A DNA stretch of 64,000 bases from Gp6-AA40 sp036802945 (GTDB lineage Bacteria > Acidobacteriota > Vicinamibacteria > Vicinamibacterales > UBA2999). The stretch lies in assembly GCA_036802945.1 (NCBI GenBank), contig DAIRVG010000002.1:62001-126000 (forward strand), read 5' to 3'. The position numbers and the translations under genes are program-made. Below, piece by piece: positions 49,514-57,855 of the stretch (its first letter is position 1; each line of letters starts with the position of its first letter). The notes beneath the pieces are model-generated. The model ran no database searches. It was not told where the DNA came from and was given only the letters and a program-made list of their open reading frames with translations.

Positions 49514-50410
49514 TTATTGACGCGAGAGGCTGACGTTGACCGTTGACGTGTCTCCGGGCCGTACTTCGATATCGGACTCGTAGGTGCGATAGCCGTCGCG
49601 CCTCACTTCCACGTGATGCAGTCCGGGCGGGACCTGCACGAGGAGCCGCTCGTCCCCCGACGGTCCTTGCCAGCGTTCCCCGTCGATGATCACGTCGGCA
49701 TTCGCCGGTTGCACGCGAATGGAGAGAGTGCCCGCATCGGATCGATCACCCTGCGGTGGCGGGCCCTGCGGTCGGCCGTCCTGCCCTGGAGGTGGACCGC
49801 CTCGCTGCGGAGGAGGAGGATAGCGGTTCGGTCCTGCCTGCGCAGGACCCTGGGGTCCCGCCTGCGGTTGCGGAGGCGGAGGCTCAGCAGGTCGCGGCTC
49901 GGCGACTTCGCCAGCGCCAAGCGGCTGCATCATGTAACGCAGCCTGAACGTGCCTGTCGGCTGCAGGTAGATTCGCTGCCGAACCGTCCTGTACCCGTCG
50001 AGGTACAGCGTGATGTCATGCGCGCCCGGCTCGATGTGCAGTCGCTGGAAGAAGCCATCGAAGTCGTCGACGGTTCCCGCGTAGTAGTTGTCGATGTAGA
50101 CCTCGGTCTCGCGAGGTGAGACCTGCAGCCGCAGCGAACCGTCGCCGTTATAGAAGCCCTGGCCGTACGCAACCTGGGGGTACCAGTAGAACGGCCGGTA
50201 GTAATAGGGGCGGTAGAACGTATTGAAGTAGAACGGGTCGTAGAACGGATCGTAGAAAGGACGCCGGTAGCCACCGACGACAACGACTGCGCGAGCACGC
50301 GGCGCCCCGACGCGCACAGCTCCACGGGCGCGAACCTGGGCGTCAGCGTGACCGCCCCCCAGAATACCGGTCGCCAGGACGATGGCGAGCGGCGCGACAG
50401 TGACCTTCAC
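49514..50410 (-). CDS. PEGA-domain exported protein
   Basis: 298 residues from GTG 50410 with GGAGGGGGG ten bases upstream; the longer frame from 50566 is built from palindromic repeats. A signal peptide precedes a Tyr/Phe/Pro-rich stretch (YDPFYDPFYFNTFYRPYYY type, ~45-75). A first PEGA domain lies at ~95-165 ('LRLQVSPRETEVYIDNYYAGTVDDFDG'). A Pro/Gln/Gly linker follows, and then a second PEGA domain at ~225-298 ('LSIRVQPANADVIIDGERWQG'). PEGA domains bind surface or cell-wall structures. The two domains differ clearly in sequence. Confidence 0.88.
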   Translation of the reverse strand: MKVTVAPLAIVLATGILGGGHADAQVRARGAVRVGAPRARAVVVVGGYRRPFYDPFYDPFYFNTFYRPYYYRPFYWYPQVAYGQGFYNGDGSLRLQVSPRETEVYIDNYYAGTVDDFDGFFQRLHIEPGAHDITLYLDGYRTVRQRIYLQPTGTFRLRYMMQPLGAGEVAEPRPAEPPPPQPQAGPQGPAQAGPNRYPPPPQRGGPPPGQDGRPQGPPPQGDRSDAGTLSIRVQPANADVIIDGERWQGPSGDERLLVQVPPGLHHVEVRRDGYRTYESDIEVRPGDTSTVNVSLSRQ

Positions 50411-50430
50411 GGAAGACCCCCCTCCATTTG

Positions 50431-50493
50431 TCCGCCGAAGCCCACAGGGCGAAGGCGGATTTATCTCGCCGTAGCCCGTAGGGCGTAGGCGGA
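50431..50493. repeat. Two palindromes of the GCCC-N3-GGGC type upstream of PEGA gene
   Basis: TCCGCCgaaGCCCacaGGGC followed by gaaGGCGGA (50431-50459), then CGCCgtaGCCCgtaGGGCgta and GGCG (50467-50490). They are two related REP-like hairpins in tandem, located between the PEGA-domain and histidine kinase genes. Confidence 0.75.
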
Positions 50494-50633
50494 TGGCAGA
50501 CTGTCGGGCGGGAGGCAATGGCTGTGCCGTTTGCGACCCGCGAAAAAAACGGACGAATTGAATCACACGTCATCGTTCGTGTCGTCCGCCGATGACAGCC
50601 CTTCGTCCCGTATCAATGACGAAGGCTGGGTAT

Positions 50634-52112
50634 TCATGTCCGGGCCAGGGGAGGCGGTAGCAGGATCTCGAACACCGCGCCGTTGTCGTTGTGCGCGGAG
50701 ATCGACCCGCTGTGGCGCTCGACGATCGCCTTCACGATCGACAGGCCGAGCCCGCTTCCGCCGGCAGCCTTGCGCGAGGCGTCCGCCTTGTAGAAGCGAT
50801 CGAAGATGAGCGGAAGATGGCTGGCGTCGATACCGGTACCGCTGTCGCGCACCCGCAGTCGCAGCGTATCACCGACTCGATCAGCTGAGAGCGCGATCTC
50901 GCCGCCGTCCGGCGTGTGGCGCAGCGCATTGGCGGCAAGGTTCTGCAGCGCCTGCTCCAGACGATCCGGATCGCCGTAGACCGTTTCTGCGTCCGGCGCG
51001 ATCTCGCCGACGAACCTGATGGATCGCGTCGTCATCTCGCGCTCGTGCCGCGAGTGTACGCGGTCGAACAGCGCGCGTACGGGCACGTACTCGTGGCGCA
51101 TGGCCGTCCCTCCGCCTTCGAGCCGGGCCAGGTCGAGCAGATCGCCCACGATTCGCTCCAGGCGATGTGTCTCCTCGTCAATAATGCGAAGGTAGCGGTC
51201 GCGCGTGGCCTGGTCGAGATTCAGCTCTGGCATCGACAGTGTTTCGACGTAGCCGCGCATCGCCGTGAGCGGCGTCATCAATTCGTGCGACACGTCCGCC
51301 AGGAGCTGTCGCCGCGCCTTATCCGAGGCTTCGAGCGCTCGCGCGCGGCTGGCAAGCTCGTCGCCCATCTGGTTGAACGATCGCGCCAGCGCCGCAACTT
51401 CGTCGCCACCGCGGTCGGGAGCGCGCGCGCTCATATCGCCCGCGCCGAAGCGGATAGTCGCCTCCTGCAGCTGCTTCATGCGGCGGCGCGCCGGACCGAA
51501 CACAAACAACGCGATCAGGCCTGAACCAACCACCAGCACCGATCCGCCCACCAGCGCCATCGTCGGCGCGAGCTCACGCACCACCATGCCCATGGGCGGC
51601 CGGCCGAGCAGCACCGCCACCGTCCCGACCGGAGCACCGTCGACAAAGACCGCCGCGAACTCACCGAGGCGGAACGGTGGCGGTCCTCCCGGCCGATCGT
51701 CGGGCGATCGACGACGCGGGACGAACACGCGGCCGCGGGCGGGGAGCTCACCGCGCGACATTTCGAGGCGCAGCGCCCTCCGTACACCGTCGGGAATACC
51801 AGCGGGATGGTTGGCAACCTCACGACCGTCGCGCATGAGCACGATGAACGGCTGAAACACATTCGAGTACTGATCCTTTACGTAGTCATCGATACTGATC
51901 GTGGGATCGGTGTTGAGCGCCGCGCTCAGGTCCGATGCGACAAGCACGGCAAGGCGTCTCGGCGAGGTCGCAGGCATCGAGCCCGCGATGCGGTCGCTCG
52001 TCCAGATGAAGAGCGCGCCTTGCGCCACGAGCATCAGCGCAAGGAATGACACCAGGCCGACGGCGATGCGCCAGTACAGGCTGCGATACCACGGACTCGT
52101 CCCGCTATACAT
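50634..52112 (-). CDS. HAMP-domain sensor histidine kinase
   Basis: 492 residues from ATG 52112. TM1 (~13-35) and TM2 (~185-210) flank a periplasmic sensor of about 150 residues. A HAMP domain follows ('FGPARRRMKQLQEATIRFGAGDMSARAP'), then the H-box 'LLADVSHELMTPLTAMRGYVE' (phospho-His ~274), the N-box 'LAANALRHTPDGG' (~390), G1 'DSGTGID' and G2 'GGSGLGLSIVKAIVERH'. It overlaps the response-regulator gene by eight bases. It is divergent from a MacAB-like operon with a Spy-like protein, so it probably senses envelope stress or an exported toxic compound. Confidence 0.93.
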   Translation of the reverse strand: MYSGTSPWYRSLYWRIAVGLVSFLALMLVAQGALFIWTSDRIAGSMPATSPRRLAVLVASDLSAALNTDPTISIDDYVKDQYSNVFQPFIVLMRDGREVANHPAGIPDGVRRALRLEMSRGELPARGRVFVPRRRSPDDRPGGPPPFRLGEFAAVFVDGAPVGTVAVLLGRPPMGMVVRELAPTMALVGGSVLVVGSGLIALFVFGPARRRMKQLQEATIRFGAGDMSARAPDRGGDEVAALARSFNQMGDELASRARALEASDKARRQLLADVSHELMTPLTAMRGYVETLSMPELNLDQATRDRYLRIIDEETHRLERIVGDLLDLARLEGGGTAMRHEYVPVRALFDRVHSRHEREMTTRSIRFVGEIAPDAETVYGDPDRLEQALQNLAANALRHTPDGGEIALSADRVGDTLRLRVRDSGTGIDASHLPLIFDRFYKADASRKAAGGSGLGLSIVKAIVERHSGSISAHNDNGAVFEILLPPPLART

Positions 52113-52899
52113 CCGCGGCCTTGTAGCCGGCGCCCCACACGGTGAGGATGACGGCCGGATCCGACGGGCTCCTTTCAATCTTTTTCCGCAGGCGCTTGAT
52201 GAGCGTGTCAACGCTTCGCACGGTCACGAACGTCTGGTCCTTCCACACGCGCGCGAGGAGTGCTTCCCGGGTGAAGACGATGCCGGGGTTGGAGAGCAAC
52301 ACGTACAGAAGCTGAAACTCGTTCGAGGTCAGCTCCACATCGTTGTTGCCGACACGCACCCGCCGCCGCGCCGGATCCATCTCGATGTGCTTGTAAGTGA
52401 TCGGCCGCGCTGTTTCCCGTGCCGAGCCCACGATTGGCCGGGGGCCGCGACGCAGCAGCGCGCGGACCCGCGCGATGAGCTCACGCACGCCGAACGGCTT
52501 GGTCAGATAGTCGTCCGCCCCGCTCTCGAGGCCGACCACCTTGTCGGATTCTTCGCGACGGGCCGTGAGCATCAGCACCGGGACGTCCGGGTTCTCTGAT
52601 TCGCGTCGAATGGCGCGGCACACCGTGACCCCATCAAGCCCGGGCAGCATCAGGTCGAGGATCACCAGGTCGAAGCGGCGCGTGCGCGTGAGCTTCAAGG
52701 CGGTTTCTCCGTCGCCGCATGGAACGCACTCGTAGCTCTCCAGGCCGAGGTGGAGACAAACGAGATCGCGGATGTTCTGCTCGTCCTCGACGACGAGGAC
52801 GACGGGTCGAGGCGTGGTCGCGGCTTCCATCGGTGCGTCGGCCGCCCGTAGCGGCGGACCTTCAGGTCCGCCAGTGTAGATCGCTGGCTCTGCTGACAT
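52105..52899 (-). CDS. OmpR-family response regulator
   Basis: 264 residues from ATG 52899; ATG 52830 would give the usual ~241 but has no ribosome site. The receiver domain has acidic residues in 'VVEDEQNIRD', the phospho-acceptor D82 in 'DLVILDLMLPGLDG' and Lys in 'DDYLTKPFGVRELIARV'. The C-terminal winged helix has 'LTSNEFQLLYVLLSNPG' and 'RSVDTLIKRLRKKIE'. Residues ~8-20 (YTGGPEGPPLRAA) are translated from a palindromic element at 52840-52875. It is expected to be phosphorylated by the downstream kinase and to act on the divergent macA-like promoter. Confidence 0.93.
   Translation of the reverse strand: MSAEPAIYTGGPEGPPLRAADAPMEAATTPRPVVLVVEDEQNIRDLVCLHLGLESYECVPCGDGETALKLTRTRRFDLVILDLMLPGLDGVTVCRAIRRESENPDVPVLMLTARREESDKVVGLESGADDYLTKPFGVRELIARVRALLRRGPRPIVGSARETARPITYKHIEMDPARRRVRVGNNDVELTSNEFQLLYVLLSNPGIVFTREALLARVWKDQTFVTVRSVDTLIKRLRKKIERSPSDPAVILTVWGAGYKAADV
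52840..52875. repeat. In-frame palindrome (GGCGGACCT-N2-AGGTCCGCC) in response regulator gene
   Basis: A nine-base perfect stem at 52853-52861 / 52864-52872. The same GCGGACCT/AGGTCCGC core as in the MmgE/PrpD gene. Its translation, GGPEGPPLR, lies before the receiver domain. Confidence 0.75.
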
Positions 52900-53046
52900 C
52901 CCCTGATTCCATCCCAGCTGAGTGATTTGCCGTTGACGCATCTGTGAAGAAACCGTGGCACGTGCCAGCCACCGAATTGTCACGGCCTCGTCATCGGCGA
53001 GCCACCTCGATCGCATCGAATGGAGGAAGAAAAGAGGCCGAGCCGG

Positions 53047-54387
53047 ATGAACAAACGCCTGATTCTCATCATCGCCGTCGTTGCCGCCATCGGGGCTGGC
53101 AGTGTTGCCTACTCACGAGCGCGCGGCACGAGCAAGGAAGCCGCGCCCATCACTGCCGCCGTGACCAGGGGTGACGTCGTCGAGAAGGTCAACGCGACCG
53201 GGACGCTCCAGCCGGTGACGACCGTCCAGGTCGGCACGCAGGTGTCGGGCACGATCAAGGCGCTGTATGCCGACTTCAACTCCGAAGTGCGCAAAGGGCA
53301 GGTTATCGCCGAACTCGAGCCGTCTCTCTTCCAGACGCAGGTAGAGCAGGCGCGTGCGACGATGACGCGGCTCCAGGCAGACGCGGACCGCGCCAACGTC
53401 GAGGTGCAGGACACGGAGTCGAAATCGCGTCGTGCGCAGGAGCTGTTCGACCAGAAACTCATCTCGCGCAACGATGTCGAGACCGCGCAGTCGAGCGCGA
53501 TGCAGGCGGAAGCCTCGCTCAAGTCGGCGCAGGCGCAGATCACGCAGGCACGAGCCGCGCTCAACCAGGTCCAGGTCAACCTGAATAACACGATCATCAA
53601 GGCGCCGATCGACGGCGTCGTCATCTCGCGCAGTGTGGACGTGGGGCAGACGGTTGCGGCAAGCATGCAGGCGCCAACGCTGTTCGTGCTTGCGCAGGAT
53701 CTGACGCGGATGCAGGTCAGCGCCAGCGTCGATGAGTCTGACATCGGGCGCATCGCCGCGGGGCAGAAGGTCTCGTTTCGCGTCGACGCGTATCCAGCCG
53801 ACACGTTCACGGGCACCGTCTCGCAGGTACGTCTCAACCCGACGACCGAGCAGAACGTCGTCAGCTACACCACGATGATCGACGTGCCGAACCCGGAGAT
53901 GAAGCTGAAGCCGGGGATGACGGCGAACGTGGCGATTCAGATTGCCGGCAGCGAGGACGTCCTGCGCGTTCCTAATTCGGCGTTGCGCTTTCGGCCGGCG
54001 GCCGGGGCTTGGGGATCCGGGATCGGGGATCCGGGATCCGGGGGGGCCGGGATTCAGGGTTCGGCACCGACCGACCGGGCAGCGGCCACAAGTGGGCTGG
54101 GCGGCGCGACGCGCGCCGTGGGCAACGCGGATCGATCGGGCGGGCGTGTCTGGGCGATCAGGAACGGCGCGCTGGAGCCCGTCCGGATTCGCACGGGCGT
54201 CAGCGACGGCGCGATGACGGCGGTCGTCGAGGGTGACCTGAAGGAAGGCGATCAGGTCGTGACGGGGATGGCGGAGCAGGGCAGCGCGACCGCGCAGGCG
54301 AGCGCGTCGCCACTGCTTCCGTTTGGCGGACGGCGCGCGGGCGGCGCGGGCACGACCGGCGCTCGGGGGACGGGAGCACAGCGATGA
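53047..54387 (+). CDS. MacA/HlyD-type periplasmic adaptor of an ABC efflux system
   Basis: 446 residues from ATG 53047 (ATG 53020 is an alternative). An N-terminal anchor (~5-22) precedes the lipoyl half 'VQVGTQVSGTIKALYADFNSEVRKGQVIAEL'. A long coiled-coil hairpin (~95-185) is rich in Gln, Ala and Glu. The second lipoyl half 'IIKAPIDGVVISRSVDVGQTVAA' and the beta-barrel and membrane-proximal domains follow. Between the last two (residues ~320-339) is a Gly/Asp/Pro/Ser stretch translated from a 7-base repeat array. It works with the downstream ATPase and permease as in MacAB-TolC, for exporting macrolides, peptides or lipids. Confidence 0.9.
   Translation: MNKRLILIIAVVAAIGAGSVAYSRARGTSKEAAPITAAVTRGDVVEKVNATGTLQPVTTVQVGTQVSGTIKALYADFNSEVRKGQVIAELEPSLFQTQVEQARATMTRLQADADRANVEVQDTESKSRRAQELFDQKLISRNDVETAQSSAMQAEASLKSAQAQITQARAALNQVQVNLNNTIIKAPIDGVVISRSVDVGQTVAASMQAPTLFVLAQDLTRMQVSASVDESDIGRIAAGQKVSFRVDAYPADTFTGTVSQVRLNPTTEQNVVSYTTMIDVPNPEMKLKPGMTANVAIQIAGSEDVLRVPNSALRFRPAAGAWGSGIGDPGSGGAGIQGSAPTDRAAATSGLGGATRAVGNADRSGGRVWAIRNGALEPVRIRTGVSDGAMTAVVEGDLKEGDQVVTGMAEQGSATAQASASPLLPFGGRRAGGAGTTGARGTGAQR
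54006..54062. repeat. 7-base repeat array inside the adaptor gene (GGGATCC words)
   Basis: GGGGATCC, GGGATCG, GGGATCC and GGGATCC then a G-run and GGGATTC. 57 bases, in frame, of the same word family as 1643-1724, 36675-36815 and 57281-57425. Confidence 0.85.
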
Positions 54388-55250
54388 GTCCGACCTCGAG
54401 CCGCGGACCTGACCAGCCTTCGCGCTCCGCGCTTCCGCGGTCCGCCGAGGCGGAAAGATCCGCACCGCAACTGTCGGCGAGCGGGCCAGGCTCGCCCGTG
54501 ATCTCAGTTCATGAGCTGACAAAAACCTACGACGTCGGCGAGGTGCAGGTGCCTGCGCTCCGCGGCATCACGCTCGATGTCGCCGTAGGCGAGTTCGTCG
54601 CGCTGACCGGGCCGTCCGGTTCCGGCAAGTCGACCTTCATGCACTTGCTCGGATGCCTCGACCAGCCGACGAGCGGGCGCTACGTACTCAACGGCCGGGA
54701 CGTGTCGTCGCTCGATCAACGCGGCCTTGCGCGCGTGCGCAATAGCGAGATCGGGTTCGTCTTCCAGGGGTTCAACCTGCTGTCGCGCACATCGGCGCTC
54801 GAAAACGTGGAGCTCCCCCTGCTCTATGCCGGCAACATCGGAAGCGCCGCGCGCCGCGAGCGGGCCACCGAGGCGCTTCGGGCGGTGGGCCTCGCCGATC
54901 GGCTTGATCATCACCCGAATCAGCTGTCCGGCGGACAGCAGCAGCGCGTCGCAATCGCGCGCGCCCTCGTGAATACCCCGACGCTGCTGCTTGCAGACGA
55001 GCCGACAGGCAACCTCGATACGCGAACCAGCATCGAAGTGATGGGCATCTTTCAGCGGTTGAACGCGGAGCGCGGCATCAGCATCGTGCTGGTGACGCAC
55101 GAGCCCGACATCGCCGAATACGCGACGCGCATCATCGCGTTTCGCGACGGAGTAGTGAAGAGCGATCACGCGGTGACGAACCGCCGAAGTGCAGCCATCG
55201 AGCTCGTCCGCCTCCAGCAGGATGCGGAGCTCGATGCACGGATTGCCTGA
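54384..55250 (+). CDS. MacB/LolD-type ABC transporter ATP-binding protein
   Basis: 288 residues, starting in the stop codon of the adaptor (ATGA). Walker A 'LTGPSGSGKSTFMHLLGCLDQPTSG' (~73-97), the Q-loop 'FVFQGFNLLSRTSALENVELPLLYAG', the signature LSGGQQQRVAIARAL, Walker B 'LLLADEPTGNLD' and the H-loop VTHEP are all intact. The first ~37 residues (Ser/Pro/Arg-rich, palindrome-bearing DNA 54415-54498) are not part of the domain. It powers the permease that follows, forming a split MacB. Confidence 0.94.
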   Translation: MSPTSSRGPDQPSRSALPRSAEAERSAPQLSASGPGSPVISVHELTKTYDVGEVQVPALRGITLDVAVGEFVALTGPSGSGKSTFMHLLGCLDQPTSGRYVLNGRDVSSLDQRGLARVRNSEIGFVFQGFNLLSRTSALENVELPLLYAGNIGSAARRERATEALRAVGLADRLDHHPNQLSGGQQQRVAIARALVNTPTLLLADEPTGNLDTRTSIEVMGIFQRLNAERGISIVLVTHEPDIAEYATRIIAFRDGVVKSDHAVTNRRSAAIELVRLQQDAELDARIA

Positions 55251-55260
55251 GGAGCAGCCC

Positions 55261-56481
55261 ATGTCCTTGTTGATGACGCTCGTCGTTGCGCTCAAGGCGC
55301 TCCGCAGGAATGCGATGCGCACCGCACTTACCGCGCTCGGCATGATCATCGGCGTCGCCGCCGTGATCGTCATGGTCGCGATCGGTAACGGCGCCAGCGC
55401 GTCGATTCAGAAGCAGATCCGCAGCGCCGGCTCCAACATTGTCATGGTCTCGGCCGGTTCTGGCGGCTTCGGCCCCGTCCGGCAGGGACAAGGCGCGGTT
55501 ACGACGCTGACCGCCGAGGACGCGGACGCGATCCGGCGCGAGGTGCCGGGCATCCGGTATCTGTCGCCCGGCATCAACACGCGCGTGCAGATCGTGTCGG
55601 AATCGTCCAACTGGAACACCCAAGTGCAAGGCGCCGGAGCCGACCTTGTTGCGATTCGTTCATGGCCCATGCAGTTCGGCAGCTTCTTCACCGACGACGA
55701 CGTGAGGCGCGGAGCGAAAGTGGCGGTGCTCGGGTCGGTGACGCGCGACCAGTTGTTCGGGCCCGGAGCCGACGCGACGGGCGCGATCGTCCGCATCAAG
55801 AATCAGCCGTTCCAGGTCGTCGGTGTGCTCACGAGCAAAGGACAGGCGGCAATGGGGCAGGACCAGGACGACACCGTCCTCATTCCGTATTCGACGGTGC
55901 AGAAGAAGCTGCTCGGCGTGCAGCATCTCAACAACATCACCGTGTCCGCGCAGGACGGCGTCCCGCTCGACACGATGACGCAGGAAGTATCCACGGTGCT
56001 GCGCACGCGTCACCGGATTCAACCGGGCTCGGATGACGACTTCATGGTGCGGACGCTCGAGGAGATGACGAGCATGCTGACGTCCACGACGAACACGATG
56101 ACCTATCTGCTTGCCGGTATTGCCGCGGTATCGCTGATCGTCGGGGGGATCGGCATCATGAACATCATGCTGGTGTCGGTCACGGAGCGGACACGCGAGA
56201 TCGGGCTGCGGTTGTCCGTCGGGGCACGCGACATCGACGTGCTCCTGCAGTTCCTCGTGGAGTCGATCGTCTTGAGCCTGGCGGGCGGCGCCATCGGCAT
56301 CGGCCTCGGGTTCGGCATCGCTGCGGCTGTGACACAGCTCCTGCAGTGGTCCGCGGTGGTGACCCCCTCGGCGGTGGCGATGTCCTTCGGCGTCGCGGCC
56401 GCGATTGGTGTCTTCTTCGGGTTCTACCCGGCGCGCAAAGCGGCGCAGCTCAATCCAATCGACGCGCTTCGGTACGAGTGA
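55261..56481 (+). CDS. MacB-type ABC transporter permease (FtsX/MacB fold)
   Basis: 406 residues from ATG 55261 with GAGGAG upstream. TM1 'RTALTALGMIIGVAAVIVMVAIGNGAS' (~20-46) is followed by a large periplasmic MacB_PCD domain, then three TM helices in the C-terminal third ('LLAGIAAVSLIVGGIGIMNIMLVSVTERTREIGLRLSVGA'). It ends 'GFYPARKAAQLNPIDALRYE', the universal MacB/FtsX tail. With the ATPase and adaptor it forms a tripartite mechanotransmission exporter. The outer-membrane TolC partner is not in the window. Confidence 0.94.
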   Translation: MSLLMTLVVALKALRRNAMRTALTALGMIIGVAAVIVMVAIGNGASASIQKQIRSAGSNIVMVSAGSGGFGPVRQGQGAVTTLTAEDADAIRREVPGIRYLSPGINTRVQIVSESSNWNTQVQGAGADLVAIRSWPMQFGSFFTDDDVRRGAKVAVLGSVTRDQLFGPGADATGAIVRIKNQPFQVVGVLTSKGQAAMGQDQDDTVLIPYSTVQKKLLGVQHLNNITVSAQDGVPLDTMTQEVSTVLRTRHRIQPGSDDDFMVRTLEEMTSMLTSTTNTMTYLLAGIAAVSLIVGGIGIMNIMLVSVTERTREIGLRLSVGARDIDVLLQFLVESIVLSLAGGAIGIGLGFGIAAAVTQLLQWSAVVTPSAVAMSFGVAAAIGVFFGFYPARKAAQLNPIDALRYE

Positions 56482-56488
56482 GGTGGCT

Positions 56489-56626
56489 ATGAAGTTCGCA
56501 ACGACGCTCGTGGCTCCGATCGCCGGCAGTGCGCTTCTTTCCGCACCCCGACCGCGCCGGGACTTCAATCACTTGTCGCAGCCCGTCGCGGCGACCGCGC
56601 GTCTGGTCGCCATGGCCGTGGTGTAG
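56489..56626 (+). CDS. Possible short peptide gene after macB-like gene
   Basis: 45 codons starting seven bases after the permease stop, with AGGTGG before the ATG. The N-terminus 'MKFATTLVAPIAGSALLSA' is signal-peptide-like, and the remainder is not hydrophobic. No family is recognised, and in high-GC DNA such a frame can occur by chance. It could be the truncated remnant of an exported protein. Confidence 0.3.
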   Translation: MKFATTLVAPIAGSALLSAPRPRRDFNHLSQPVAATARLVAMAVV

Positions 56627-56768
56627 GAAACGAGGGGTCCTTGCGGGCTGCGGCGCAGGATTTCGTGGCGGCTCAGATGATCTGACGCCACAGGATTGTC
56701 ACAGGGCCAGCGCTTCCGGGGGACCAACCCCGGGTTCACACGCATCGTCTGACATGGTGGAGGTAGTA

Positions 56769-57278
56769 ATGACCCGTTTTCGAAAACTTACGTTGAGCGC
56801 CGTACTCGTCGCGCTCGTTGGCAGCGGCGCCGCCGCTCTCTATGCGCAGGGGCCAGGCGGCCGCGGGGCTGCGCCATTCGGTGGGCCAGGCGGACCCGGC
56901 GGGCGCGGCTTCGCGGCCGGCTTCGCACTCGGTCAGCTCGATCTGAGCGATGCGCAGAAGCAGCAGGTCCGCAACATCACGCAGCGTCACCGCCAACAGA
57001 CGCAGCCGCTCGTCCAGCGCCTGCAGCAGGCGATGGAAGCGCAACGGGCCGCAATCCAGGCGATCCCGGCCAACGAATCGCTGGTGCGTTCCGCCGCCCA
57101 GGATCTCGCCGCGGCGCAGGCGGATATGGCGGTCGAGCAGGCGCGGCTGCATAGCGACATCTTCGCTGTGCTCACCGCGGAGCAGCAGGAGAAGGCGAAG
57201 CAGCTCGAAGCGCAGGCCCAGGCGAGGGCAAAGGAGCGTCAGCAGCGCGCTCCGCGCCAGCCTAAGGGGCAGATCTAA
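56769..57278 (+). CDS. Spy/CpxP-like periplasmic protein
   Basis: 169 residues from ATG 56769 (TGGAGGTAGTA upstream). A signal peptide ends 'LYAQ'. A Gly/Pro-rich segment (~28-46, GPGGRGAAPFGGPGGPGG) precedes a helical region 'LDLSDAQKQQVRNITQRHRQQTQPLVQRLQQAMEAQRAAIQAI' with the LTxxQ-type repeat pattern. The C-terminus is very rich in Ala, Gln, Glu and Lys. Spy/CpxP proteins are stress chaperones or modulators of two-component systems. Its position after a MacAB operon and opposite a two-component system fits an envelope-stress module. Confidence 0.85.
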   Translation: MTRFRKLTLSAVLVALVGSGAAALYAQGPGGRGAAPFGGPGGPGGRGFAAGFALGQLDLSDAQKQQVRNITQRHRQQTQPLVQRLQQAMEAQRAAIQAIPANESLVRSAAQDLAAAQADMAVEQARLHSDIFAVLTAEQQEKAKQLEAQAQARAKERQQRAPRQPKGQI

Positions 57279-57280
57279 CC

Positions 57281-57425
57281 GGGATCNNNNNNNNNNNNNN
57301 NNNNNNNNNNNNNNNNNNNNNNNNNNNNNNNNNNNNNNNNNNNNNNNNNNNNNNNNNNNNNNNNNNNNNNNNNNNNNNNNNNNNNNGGGATCGGGGATCA
57401 GGGATCAGGCGGGTCTGATCCTTGA
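57281..57425. repeat. 7-base repeat array (GGGATCG words) broken by the assembly gap
   Basis: GGGATC before the gap; GGGATCG, GGGATCA and GGGATCA after it, then the inverse GATCCTTGATCCC. It runs into the MOSC gene's final codons. Confidence 0.8.
57287..57386. other. Assembly gap (100 N)
   Basis: Exactly 100 N in the middle of a GGGATCN array, so the array is the probable cause of the break and its real length is unknown. Confidence 0.99.
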
Positions 57426-57853
57426 TCCCACATGACGTCGTCGCCGACCGAGATCTCGCCGCCTTCGATCACTTCGGCAAACACGCCGCCGCCCCAGCGC
57501 TCGCGCATCGCGCCTTGCAATCCGGCAAGCGTTTCGTCCATCCGCTCGCAGGGAAGGGTCTCGCCATGGACGAGCAGGCGAGCCGCGCCGATGCGCAGCG
57601 TTCGCCCTCGCGAATCCCACAAGTCCAACCCCTCGATTACCAGATTCGCGCGTCGAGCATTGGTGTCGAGGTTGGCCCGGAATTTCTCCATCAACTGACG
57701 CCATCGCTCGAGCTCCATGAGCGTCACCTGCCGCTTGCCGCCCTGATTCGCGTTGCCGACGAGGCCACGTCCGGCGATGAGCGTCGAGCGGTCGGCGCCG
57801 TCCATCTTTCCGCGATGCGCACGCTTGATCCAGATCTGATGAAGCCTGGCCAT
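57398..57853 (-). CDS. MOSC-domain protein
   Basis: 151 residues. The molybdenum-cofactor-sulfurase C-terminal fold is indicated by 'STLIAGRGLVGNANQGGKRQVTLMELERW' and by 'RIGAARLLVHGETLPCERMDETLAGLQGAM' containing the conserved Cys. 'RWGGGVFAEVIEGGEISVGDDVMW' is the usual C-terminal strand pair. Stand-alone MOSC proteins handle sulfur for molybdoenzymes or reduce N-hydroxylated substrates. The last seven or so residues (SDPPDP) come from the repeat array. It is divergent from the phosphoesterase gene. Confidence 0.88.
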   Translation of the reverse strand: MARLHQIWIKRAHRGKMDGADRSTLIAGRGLVGNANQGGKRQVTLMELERWRQLMEKFRANLDTNARRANLVIEGLDLWDSRGRTLRIGAARLLVHGETLPCERMDETLAGLQGAMRERWGGGVFAEVIEGGEISVGDDVMWDQGSDPPDP

Positions 57854-57855
57854 TC

